This document shows, piece after piece, positions 5,609 through 11,887 of a stretch of 12,645 bases of DNA. A program made the translations under genes and the position numbers. The notes below the pieces were generated by a model. It ran no database searches, was not told the origin of the DNA, and was given only the letters and a program-made list of their open reading frames with translations. The DNA lies in assembly GCA_036752825.1 (NCBI GenBank), contig DAIORV010000063.1, positions 1-12,645 on the forward strand, read 5' to 3'. This DNA comes from UBA5177 sp002413265 (lineage in GTDB: Bacteria > Chloroflexota > UBA5177). Position 1 is the first letter of the stretch, and the number at the start of each line of letters is the position of its first letter.

Positions 5609-6736
5609 TTGACCGAGATGGACAGGCTGCCCGACGTTCCCTGGCTCGAGGTCCTTGATGCTCGGGAAGCGGCCCTTCACGGACGTGAGACCGCGGTGGG
5701 CGAGTTGCCGGGCGCCGAAACAGCGTTGCCGTGGCGCGCTCCAATGCCAACCTCGACCTTGGTTCTGACCCATCTGGCCGACTCCGAGATCGCGGCCGGT
5801 CTTCGAGATTGGCTCTGCCACTACTACCCCGCCTCGCACCGCATCCGCCTGATCTTCGGAAACGGAGAAGAGTGGCTCGCTCTAGCCGATCTCGAGTCTG
5901 CCTCTGGTTTGAGCGATACCGCATCGTTGCACGTGCCCCCGTTGCTCGACGACGAGAACATCCGCACGTTTGCGGGTCTCATGCAGCTGACACGTCGGCT
6001 GCGAGGTCCAGGCGGCTGCCCCTGGGACCGAGAGCAGACCCATCAGTCCCTAAAGCCTCATCTGCTGGAAGAAACCTACGAGGTCCTCGACGCGCTCGAC
6101 AGCGAAGATCCGTCCCTACTCGCCGAGGAGCTTGGCGATCTTCTCTTTCAAATCACGCTTCACTCGCAGGTCGCCGCCGAGAACGCCGCCTTTACCGTTG
6201 AGGACGTGATAGGAAACATCATCACCAAGCTCATGGGCCGGCACCCGCACGTCTTTGGCGAGCTGGAGCTTGGAAGCGCTCAGGACGTTCGCAACGTCTG
6301 GGAAACCTTCAAACAGCGTGAGAAACCCAAGCGCCAAAGCGTCTTCGAACAGATCCCGAAAGGTCTGCCGGCACTGCCGCAATCCAGCCTCATGCAGAAG
6401 CGCGCCTCCAGCATCGGGTTCGAGTGGCCGAGCGTCCGCGAGGTGCTCGACAAGGTGGCGGAGGAGATTGCCGAGCTCCGCGCGGAAGTCGACGGAGACG
6501 CCCTGAAGGAGACCCAGCGGGAGGAGCTCGGAGACATCTTCTTTGCCCTCGTCAGCGTAGCGCGCCATCTCCGCATCGATCCCGAAGAAGCCCTGCGCCT
6601 GGCGAATCGCAAGTTTGCCACCCGTTTTCAACACGTCGAGTCAGCCGTCAAGAGCGAGGACAAAGAGCTGCGCGACCTCTCCCCGGAGGAGCTGGACAAC
6701 TACTGGGAGAGCTCGAAACGCCATGAGTCTGAGTGA
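5609..6736 (+). CDS. mazG: MazG nucleoside triphosphate pyrophosphohydrolase with truncated YabN-type methylase domain
   Basis: 375 aa from TTG 5609 (ATG 5618 is an alternative; neither has a strong ribosome site). MazG hydrolyses (d)NTPs to NMP and pyrophosphate, removing aberrant nucleotides. Two MazG helical domains are visible. The first has GPGGCPWDREQTHQSLKPHL (133-152), EETYEVLDAL (154-163) and EELGDLLFQ (173-181), giving the metal-binding EExxE/ExxD pattern. The second has AEEIAELRAEV (284-294) and EELGDIFFALV (305-315). Residues about 10-115 (LVLTHLADSEIAAGLRDWLC, HYYPASHRIRLIF, then SLHVPPL) resemble the C-terminal half of the tetrapyrrole-methylase domain that precedes MazG in YabN proteins. 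The SAM-binding N-terminal half is absent, so methylation is unlikely. It follows the lipid kinase after 6 nt in the same frame, with the kinase stop between, and ends the operon. Confidence 0.92.
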   Translation: MTEMDRLPDVPWLEVLDAREAALHGRETAVGELPGAETALPWRAPMPTSTLVLTHLADSEIAAGLRDWLCHYYPASHRIRLIFGNGEEWLALADLESASGLSDTASLHVPPLLDDENIRTFAGLMQLTRRLRGPGGCPWDREQTHQSLKPHLLEETYEVLDALDSEDPSLLAEELGDLLFQITLHSQVAAENAAFTVEDVIGNIITKLMGRHPHVFGELELGSAQDVRNVWETFKQREKPKRQSVFEQIPKGLPALPQSSLMQKRASSIGFEWPSVREVLDKVAEEIAELRAEVDGDALKETQREELGDIFFALVSVARHLRIDPEEALRLANRKFATRFQHVESAVKSEDKELRDLSPEELDNYWESSKRHESE

Positions 6737-6803
6737 TCTGCACGTAACCTTCCTGAGTCCCGGGCGTTCCAAGAGAATGGATTTCCAGGGACAGGAGGAC
6801 ACG

Positions 6804-7301
6804 ATGCTTCGCGCAATTCCGATCCCGCTAATCGGCTTCTGCTGGTTATTTATTGCGGGCTGTAGTACCCACGCCACCTGTGCTGCCGCGTCCAAGTCCC
6901 TGCCCGGCAACATTAGCCAATTCGGGTCGGGCCGGAAGAGTTTTCCCACCGTGACGTTCTCCCTCAGACGTGAAGCCCTCGCTGTCCTTGACGGCTTCAA
7001 CACGGCGTTGGTCCATCACAATGTCAGCCGCGCCCGCAGCTTCATCTCCCCGCGATACTTCCGTGCCTGCAATGAGTATCACTCGCAGGGAACCAGATAC
7101 TTACGCTGTCTGCTCGACGACACCCCTCTACCAGTGCGCTACCGTAACGGAACGATTGAACGTGCTTCCCCCGGCAGCAAAGAGCTAATGGCGCTCGTCA
7201 CCTATTACCTGCTGAACGGCCACTACCAGCCGTTCTACCTGAACCTCCTTCCCGGCCCGCACGGGCTATGGATTGATTCAGGAGGTCTCCCTCGGGGGTA
7301 A
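6804..7301 (+). CDS. Orphan lipoprotein (165 aa)
   Basis: ATG 6804 is set by AGGAGG (6793-6798), 5 nt upstream, the strongest ribosome site in this stretch. The N-terminus is a lipoprotein signal: a hydrophobic run IPIPLIGFCWLF then IAGC with the lipobox cysteine at residue 20, so the mature protein should be lipid-anchored outside the cytoplasmic membrane. The mature part has a low-complexity linker and one domain (about 50-163) with FSLRREALAVLDGFNTALV, ARSFISPRYFRACNEY and a C-terminal strand-rich segment ending LWIDSGGLP. Helices followed by strands suggest an NTF2-like/SnoaL-type fold, but this is inference and I do not recognise the family. It lies 67 nt after mazG; its strong own ribosome site and different topic suggest a separate function. 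Confidence 0.82.
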   Translation: MLRAIPIPLIGFCWLFIAGCSTHATCAAASKSLPGNISQFGSGRKSFPTVTFSLRREALAVLDGFNTALVHHNVSRARSFISPRYFRACNEYHSQGTRYLRCLLDDTPLPVRYRNGTIERASPGSKELMALVTYYLLNGHYQPFYLNLLPGPHGLWIDSGGLPRG

Positions 7302-7303
7302 CG

Positions 7304-7326
7304 CCGGAAGCCCTCAAACCTTCCGG
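7304..7326. terminator. Hairpin between convergent genes
   Basis: CCGGAAG (7304-7310) pairs with CTTCCGG (7320-7326) across a 9-nt loop. It begins 3 nt after the lipoprotein stop and lies 8 nt from the stop of the converging zinc-finger gene. There is no T tract on either strand, so termination is plausible but unproven. Confidence 0.5.
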
Positions 7327-7334
7327 ACAAACGG

Positions 7335-7715
7335 CTACTTGCGGTCTTCCGTCGCCTCTGCAGCCTCGCGCAGCTCGGCCACGATGTTCCTGAGCATCAA
7401 AGCGCAGTCGCGGCAGACACATGCCGTCATCGTCTCGATGCGGAACAGCCGCTTGCGTTCCTCCGTTAGTCGAGAGCTGACAAGCATCTTCTCCTGCCGC
7501 GCACAAAATGAGCAGTGCGCGCCCTTTGGCGCCACGGCCAGGTAGCGAGGGAGCGCTCGCGCGCCCTCCCTGAAGCCGCGCTCGATCTCGCCGGCACATC
7601 CGAAACACACCCGAACACCGCGCGGTGAATGAACCACCTCCCACCGTGCGGCAGTGACGCCACAGAAAGAGCACGGCCCGTGCTGCTCGATATCGGGTGC
7701 CCTGCGGCGTCTCAT
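7335..7715 (-). CDS. Stand-alone protein with two ClpX-like C4 zinc fingers
   Basis: 126 aa from ATG 7715, 4 nt after GGGAGG; the preceding TTG (7718) is too close to that site. Four CxxC pairs are visible: C15/C18 (CSFC), C37/C40 (CFGC), C68/C71 (CSFC) and C101/C104 (CRDC). The first set, C-x2-C-x18-C-x2-C with CSFCG at the front, has the spacing of the N-terminal zinc-binding domain of the ClpX unfoldase, which dimerises and binds adaptors and substrates. The second set has a longer 29-residue spacer. No Walker motif or AAA+ domain follows; the protein ends in an acidic helix (ELREAAEATE). It is therefore not ClpX. It might be an adaptor or regulator using ClpX-type fingers, or a nucleic-acid or protein-binding zinc protein. 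Convergent with the lipoprotein and divergent from rny, it appears to be a single-gene unit. Confidence 0.82.
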   Translation of the reverse strand: MRRRRAPDIEQHGPCSFCGVTAARWEVVHSPRGVRVCFGCAGEIERGFREGARALPRYLAVAPKGAHCSFCARQEKMLVSSRLTEERKRLFRIETMTACVCRDCALMLRNIVAELREAAEATEDRK

Positions 7716-7816
7716 CAATCCTCCCGCTGGCTCTTACTCTACCGCCGTCGTCCTGGCGCCTCAACACCCGAGCCAAGACTTCTTTAGCAGGCAATCACCA
7801 CCCGCGGAAACGCCAT

Positions 7817-7864
7817 GATGCGCGCGGAAGTCTCAAGCGCAATATGCAAGCGGCATCATGCCGC
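7817..7864. repeat. Dispersed fourth copy of the hairpin repeat
   Basis: By eye this 48-bp stretch aligns without gaps to 1256-1303 at about 30 of 48 positions. Both begin GATGCGCG and both end with AGCGGCAT-N-ATGCCGC, so identity is concentrated at the ends. The terminal palindrome is GCGGCAT-C-ATGCCGC (7850-7864). It lies in the gap upstream of rny, about 6.5 kb from the tandem array, suggesting a small mobile or dispersed hairpin family. Confidence 0.55.
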
Positions 7865-7868
7865 CCGC

Positions 7869-7876
7869 TGTACCAT
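7869..7876 (+). promoter_or_regulatory. Possible -10 element of rny
   Basis: TGTACCAT, with TTGAG following, sits about 60 nt upstream of the rny start and just after the dispersed hairpin. The context resembles TGTATCATTGAG before the femX operon and TGTAGAATGAG before the bifunctional-nuclease gene. No convincing -35 box is visible. Confidence 0.3.
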
Positions 7877-7937
7877 TGAGCAGCTAAATGGCAACCGCAC
7901 GTTCTCTTGACGTGTGGCTACGAGGGAGTTTATCAAC

Positions 7938-9461
7938 ATGGGAATCGCACTCGTCGCCGTCGTGGTGGCTGCGATCATCCTGATTGCCGGCGCCTATTTT
8001 TACGGACGCCAACAGTCAGCGCAATCCGCCGCTGCAACCCGGGCCGATGCCGAACGCCTCATGGCACAGGCCCAGGCGCAACAAAAAGAGCTAGTTCTAG
8101 AAGCTAAAGATGAGGCGCATAAGCTACGCACCGCCGCCGAGCAGGACGCTCGAGAACGCCGCGCGGAAGTCCAGCGGCAGGAGCGCCGGCTCCAGCAAAA
8201 AGAAGAGAATCTCGATCGGCGGATCGAACAGCTGGAGAAGCGCGAGAGAACGCTCGGCCAGCACGAAGAAGAGCTCGATCAGCACCGCGTCCAGGTGGAT
8301 GAGCTGATCGCGCAGCAGCGCCAGGAGCTCGAGCGCGTCGCCGGCCTCTCCAGAGAAGAAGCGACCGAGATGTTCCTGCGTTCCGTCGAGTCGGAGATGC
8401 GCGAACAGGCGAACAAGCTCGTGCGCCAGATCGAGATGCAGGCCAAAGAAGAGGCCGACGAAAAGGCCCGCCGCATCATCACGACCTCGATTCAGCGCTG
8501 GGCATCCGACCAGGTCTCAGAGTCCTCGGTGTCCGTCGTTCCATTGCCAACCGAAGAGATGAAGGGCCGCATCATCGGACGCGAAGGGCGCAACATCCGC
8601 GCGCTGGAAATGGCGACCGGGGTCGATCTGATCATCGACGACACGCCGGAAGCGGTCATCCTCTCCGGCTTCGATCCGGTTCGCCGCGAGATAGCGCGTC
8701 AGGCCCTGAACAAGCTGATTCAAGACGGACGCATTCATCCCGCCCGCATCGAAGAGATGGTCGAGAAGGCACGCGCCGACGTCGACACCGTCATCAAGGA
8801 GGAGGGCGAGCGAGCCGCTTTCGAGGCCGGAGTGCCGGGACTCAATCCCGATCTGCTGCGAGCCGTGGGACGGTTGCACTTCCGCTACTCCATGGGACAG
8901 AACGTGCTCCGCCACTCCGTGGAGTCCGCCCACCTGTGCGCCATGATGGCGACCGAGCTGGGTGCCGATGTCTCGGTTGCCCGGCGTGCCGGTCTGCTGC
9001 ACGATCTCGGCAAGGGCGTCTCACACGAAGTTGAGGGCCCGCACGCCTTGATTGGCGCCGACATCGCGAAGCGTCTCGGCCAGCCACCGAAGGTCGTCCA
9101 TGCCATCGCCGCCCACCATTTCGAGGAGGAGCCGCAGACCGTCGAAGCCTTTCTGGTCCAGGCGGCCGATGCCATATCCGGCGCTCGTCCAGGCGCCCGC
9201 CGCGACTCGCTGGAGAGTTATGTCAAACGGCTGGAAGCGCTCGAGAACATCGCCAACTCCTTCGAAGGCGTCGAGAAGAGCTTCGCCATCCAGGCCGGGC
9301 GCGAGGTCCGCATCGTCGTGCGTCCGGAGGACATCGACGATCTCGGCGCGGCACGCATGGCTCGCGACATCGTGAGCAAGATCGAAGAGACCCTCGAGTA
9401 CCCGGGTCAAATCAAGGTCATGGTGATTCGCGAGAAGCGTGTGGTCGACTACGCCAAATAG
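7938..9461 (+). CDS. rny: Ribonuclease Y
   Basis: 507 aa from ATG 7938, with GAGGGAG (7922-7928) 9 nt upstream; the in-frame GTG 7914 would place extra residues before the membrane anchor and overlaps this site. RNase Y is a membrane-bound endoribonuclease that starts mRNA decay. Order of parts: transmembrane helix (residues 2-22), long charged coiled coil (about 35-190, with repeated EQLEKRERTL-like heptads), KH RNA-binding domain with KGRIIGREGRNIRALE (209-224), and HD domain with the metal ligands in LRHSVESAH (324-332) and GLLHDLGK (352-359), then AIAAHHFEEEP. Length and architecture match the family. It is followed by a ymdB-type gene with a one-base overlap, an arrangement also known in Bacillus. 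Confidence 0.97.
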   Translation: MGIALVAVVVAAIILIAGAYFYGRQQSAQSAAATRADAERLMAQAQAQQKELVLEAKDEAHKLRTAAEQDARERRAEVQRQERRLQQKEENLDRRIEQLEKRERTLGQHEEELDQHRVQVDELIAQQRQELERVAGLSREEATEMFLRSVESEMREQANKLVRQIEMQAKEEADEKARRIITTSIQRWASDQVSESSVSVVPLPTEEMKGRIIGREGRNIRALEMATGVDLIIDDTPEAVILSGFDPVRREIARQALNKLIQDGRIHPARIEEMVEKARADVDTVIKEEGERAAFEAGVPGLNPDLLRAVGRLHFRYSMGQNVLRHSVESAHLCAMMATELGADVSVARRAGLLHDLGKGVSHEVEGPHALIGADIAKRLGQPPKVVHAIAAHHFEEEPQTVEAFLVQAADAISGARPGARRDSLESYVKRLEALENIANSFEGVEKSFAIQAGREVRIVVRPEDIDDLGAARMARDIVSKIEETLEYPGQIKVMVIREKRVVDYAK

Positions 9462-10234
9462 TGCGCATCCTTTTCATCGGTGACATTTACGGGAAGCCGG
9501 GCCGCAGAGCGGTCCGGCTTCTGCTTCCCCGTTTTCAGAAAGAGCTCGAGCCGGATGTCGTGATCGCCAATGGCGAGAACCTGGCCGGCGGCGCGGGCAT
9601 CACCGGCGACACCGCCAAGGAGATGTTCCGGCTCGGCATCGCGGTCCTGACCACCGGCAACCACGTATGGGACCAGCGCGAGGCCATCGAGTTCCTTCCC
9701 ACCGAGCCACGCGTCTTGCGACCGCTCAACTACCCGCCGGGCACGCCCGGCCACCCCTGCATCACCATCCAGGTTGGAGACTTGCGACTCACCGTCGTCT
9801 CCATCCTGGGGAGAGCCTTCATGCGTCCCCTCGACGATCCCTTCCGGGCGATCGACGGGCTGCTGAAGTCTCTGGAAGGTGAGACCCACATCCTCGTCGA
9901 CTTCCACGCCGAGGCGACGGCTGAGAAGCAGGCCTTCGCCTTTTACGTCGACGGCCGTGTGAGCGCAGTCATCGGCACCCACACCCACGTGCCGACCGCC
10001 GACGCGCGAGTGCTGGCGAAGGGCACCGCCTACATCAGCGACGTCGGCATGGTGGGGCCGCGGGACTCGGTCATTGGCGCCGCTCCGCAGCCCGTCATTC
10101 GCCGCCACCTCACCCAGATGTACCAGCGGAATGAGACCGCGAAGGGACCTACATCGTTCAACGCGGTGCTCGTCGATGTTGACGATTCGGGTTGCGCCAC
10201 CGCCATCCGGCTCGTTCAAGAAGTGGTGGAGTAG
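9461..10234 (+). CDS. ymdB: YmdB-family metallophosphoesterase (TIGR00282)
   Basis: 257 aa from GTG 9461; the G is the last base of the rny stop TAG, so translation is coupled. The family are binuclear-metal phosphodiesterases; Bacillus YmdB hydrolyses 2',3'-cyclic nucleotides and affects biofilm and motility genes. Metal-binding motifs are complete: IGDIYG (D8), ANGENLAGG (E39, N40), TTGNHVWD (N67, H68), LVDFHAEATAEK (H149) and GTHTHVPTAD (H174, H176). The family-typical SDVGMVGP and a C-terminal strand follow. Pairing with RNase Y fits a role in clearing the products of RNA turnover, since cyclic phosphates arise from RNA cleavage; that link is inference. Function at the family level is secure, physiological target not. 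Confidence 0.95.
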   Translation: MRILFIGDIYGKPGRRAVRLLLPRFQKELEPDVVIANGENLAGGAGITGDTAKEMFRLGIAVLTTGNHVWDQREAIEFLPTEPRVLRPLNYPPGTPGHPCITIQVGDLRLTVVSILGRAFMRPLDDPFRAIDGLLKSLEGETHILVDFHAEATAEKQAFAFYVDGRVSAVIGTHTHVPTADARVLAKGTAYISDVGMVGPRDSVIGAAPQPVIRRHLTQMYQRNETAKGPTSFNAVLVDVDDSGCATAIRLVQEVVE

Positions 10235-10280
10235 TCGCTCTATACTGTGCCCAAAGCGCGGCTGCCTGCCGAGGGGCGGG

Positions 10281-10288
10281 TGTAGAAT
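10281..10288 (+). promoter_or_regulatory. Possible -10 element of the bifunctional-nuclease gene
   Basis: TGTAGAAT, followed by GAG, about 36 nt upstream of ATG 10324. A second candidate, TATACT at 10241-10246, lies just after the ymdB stop. Neither has a clear -35 box. The 89-nt gap between ymdB and this gene is the only break in an otherwise tightly packed run, so an internal promoter is plausible. Confidence 0.3.
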
Positions 10289-10323
10289 GAGCCACGCAGC
10301 CCCAGAGAATAGAGGTCCCGGCA

Positions 10324-10830
10324 ATGCAGATTCCCGTCGTCGTTGAAAGTGTTCGGATGAACCTGAGTAACGGTCAACGGGTAGTGATTCTCAAGGACAA
10401 TAAGCTCGACCGCTACCTGCTGGTCTGGGTCGGACAGTCCGAGTCTGCCGCCATCGCGCTGGAGCTTCAAAACGAAAAGGCTCCTCGACCCCTCACCTGC
10501 GATCTGCTCAAATCGGTCATCGAAGAGCTGGGCGCCAAGGTGAAGTCGGTCAACATCACCGAGCTGACGGACGGCATCTTTTACGCGCGACTCAATATCG
10601 CCAACGAGAAGGGCGAGGACCTCGACATCGACTCCCGCCCCAGCGACGCCATTGCCCTGGCGGTTCGCACCAACTCTCCCATCTACGTCGAGGACGACAT
10701 CCTCGACCGAGAGGCCATCAAGATGCCTGCGGAGCAGGATGATCGCCTCGACGTCTATCGAGACTTTGTGAACTCCCTCTTCGAACGCGGCTTCGACGTC
10801 GAAGAGGGCGAGCGCCGGCCAGACGCCTGA
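10324..10830 (+). CDS. Bifunctional nuclease family protein (DUF151/BFN)
   Basis: 168 aa. Homologous plant proteins were described as nucleases acting on DNA and RNA; bacterial members are conserved but poorly understood. The core is complete: VRMNLSNGQRVVILKD at the start, LLVWVGQSESAAIALELQ, the LTCDLLKSVIEELGAKV helix, FYARLNIANEKGE and the signature SRPSDAIALAVRTNSPIYV. A variable acidic C-terminal tail (FDVEEGERRPDA) follows. GAGG about 8 nt upstream of ATG 10324 serves as ribosome site. The stop TGA shares its final A with the next ATG, so the following zinc-ribbon gene is coupled. The gene follows rny-ymdB in the same direction, a neighbourhood centred on RNA and nucleotide processing. 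Confidence 0.93.
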   Translation: MQIPVVVESVRMNLSNGQRVVILKDNKLDRYLLVWVGQSESAAIALELQNEKAPRPLTCDLLKSVIEELGAKVKSVNITELTDGIFYARLNIANEKGEDLDIDSRPSDAIALAVRTNSPIYVEDDILDREAIKMPAEQDDRLDVYRDFVNSLFERGFDVEEGERRPDA

Positions 10831-11189
10831 TGGCCGACTTCTCTGCCCGACAGGAACGGCTTCTCAAGCAGCAGGTGGCATCGCATCGCTGCCCCCACTG
10901 CCGGCAGAGTTTTCAGCAGGAGCACGTGCGAGTCGCCGCCCGCCACGAGGGCCTGTGGGTCGTCAGCGTGCGCTGTGCCATGTGCCGCAAGCAGCAGGTC
11001 TTCTGGATAGCGCTCTCAGACCTTTCCGAGCACCCCGATCTCATCTGCGATCCTTCGCCGGAAGAGCTCGAAGCCTTCGAGGCCATGCCGCCCGTCGCCC
11101 CCGACGATGTCCTCGACATGTATCAGTTCCTGCGAGATTTCGACGGCGATTTCAGGCGGCTATTCTCGAACAAGTCTCGTCAGACGTAG
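10830..11189 (+). CDS. Zinc-ribbon protein of unknown function
   Basis: 119 aa. ATG 10830 overlaps the TGA of the bifunctional-nuclease gene by one base, giving translational coupling. After a basic N-terminus (ARQERLLKQQVASHR), CPHC (C21, C24) and CAMC (C49, C52) form a four-cysteine zinc ribbon enclosing two short strands (EHVRVAARHEG and LWVVSVRC). The C-terminal half is acidic (DPSPEELEAFEAMPPVAPDD) and ends with MYQFLRDFDGDFRRLF, a likely amphipathic helix. I do not recognise a named family. Ribbon plus acidic arm could mediate binding to nucleic acid or to a partner. The coupling hints that the partner is the nuclease-like protein, which is inference only. Confidence 0.85.
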   Translation: MADFSARQERLLKQQVASHRCPHCRQSFQQEHVRVAARHEGLWVVSVRCAMCRKQQVFWIALSDLSEHPDLICDPSPEELEAFEAMPPVAPDDVLDMYQFLRDFDGDFRRLFSNKSRQT

Positions 11190-11212
11190 AGCCCCCTATT
11201 TCCGGCAGCCTC

Positions 11213-11734
11213 TCAGTCCTCTGCGACGTCGAATTCGCCGGCGGCCAGCAACCGCCCAAGACTTGACTTACCTCGGTAGATGCTGACAAAGTACCGACCA
11301 AAGGGTGGATCACCGAAGGGTTTTGCATGCCCATACGCTGTCGAAAAATCTAGTCGACCGCGAATGAGCGTCGACTGAGGGGCGGCTATCGCTAACACCT
11401 TCTTGAGTAAGACGCCCCCGGCACCTCCGTTGTAGTCGGGCTGAAGGTGAACCACTACCAACATCAGAGTGTGAGTGCGCGCCGGCTCGCTTAACTGCGC
11501 CGCATAATGCCGAGTACCGCCAGCGTAATAGTCTTCTTGGAGGCACGCATACGGCTGTGGCCCAAGTCGTTTGTGCGTGCTACTAAATTTGTGGGTGCTC
11601 TGAAACGAAATGGTGCCTGGGCCGCAAAAGATTTGTTGCGTGCCTGCAGTCGCGTGTCCGACGAGACCCGTGGCAACCAGGATAATGGCGCCCGCCACCA
11701 GGGCAACCGAAGCAAGTCGTCTCCTCATTCTCAT
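11213..11734 (-). CDS. Exported protein of unknown function
   Basis: 173 aa from ATG 11734, with GGAGGAAGG just upstream. A Sec-type signal peptide is clear: MRMRRR, a hydrophobic core (VALVAGAIILVATGLV) and ATA before GTQQ, with probable cleavage after residue 30. The mature part has two cysteines (C37 and C64) that could form a disulfide outside the cytoplasm. It continues as alternating strand-like segments (TLMLVVVHLQPD, STLIRGRLDFS, GRYFVSIYRGKSSLG), suggesting an all-beta secreted domain. I do not recognise the family. Base composition looks lower in GC than in neighbouring genes, particularly 11500-11650, so recent acquisition is possible. It converges with the zinc-ribbon gene across 23 nt and lies downstream of obg on the same strand after a 153-nt gap with no recognisable element. 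Confidence 0.75.
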   Translation of the reverse strand: MRMRRRLASVALVAGAIILVATGLVGHATAGTQQIFCGPGTISFQSTHKFSSTHKRLGPQPYACLQEDYYAGGTRHYAAQLSEPARTHTLMLVVVHLQPDYNGGAGGVLLKKVLAIAAPQSTLIRGRLDFSTAYGHAKPFGDPPFGRYFVSIYRGKSSLGRLLAAGEFDVAED

Positions 11735-11887
11735 GCGGAGCCTTCCTCCAGCTAATCGCGCACCGATATGTCGCTTCGGCTACCCTGCTCTATCGTAGCC
11801 ATACGAACTGGCCTAGCTCGCGGACGCAACTTGAGGGTGTCGCATTGTTCGGTAACCCGTCACCCCTTATCACGGGCATGTGGCGCC

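Noticed and set aside
7907..7934. TTGACG followed by a TTATCA as a sigma-70 promoter for rny.
   Set aside because: The -10 would fall between the ribosome site and the start codon, leaving no room for a leader.
11735..11887. Possible tRNA, riboswitch or terminator downstream of obg.
   Set aside because: Only a weak 5-bp inverted repeat (CCCGT/ACGGG, about 11857-11877) is visible, with no T tract and no cloverleaf.
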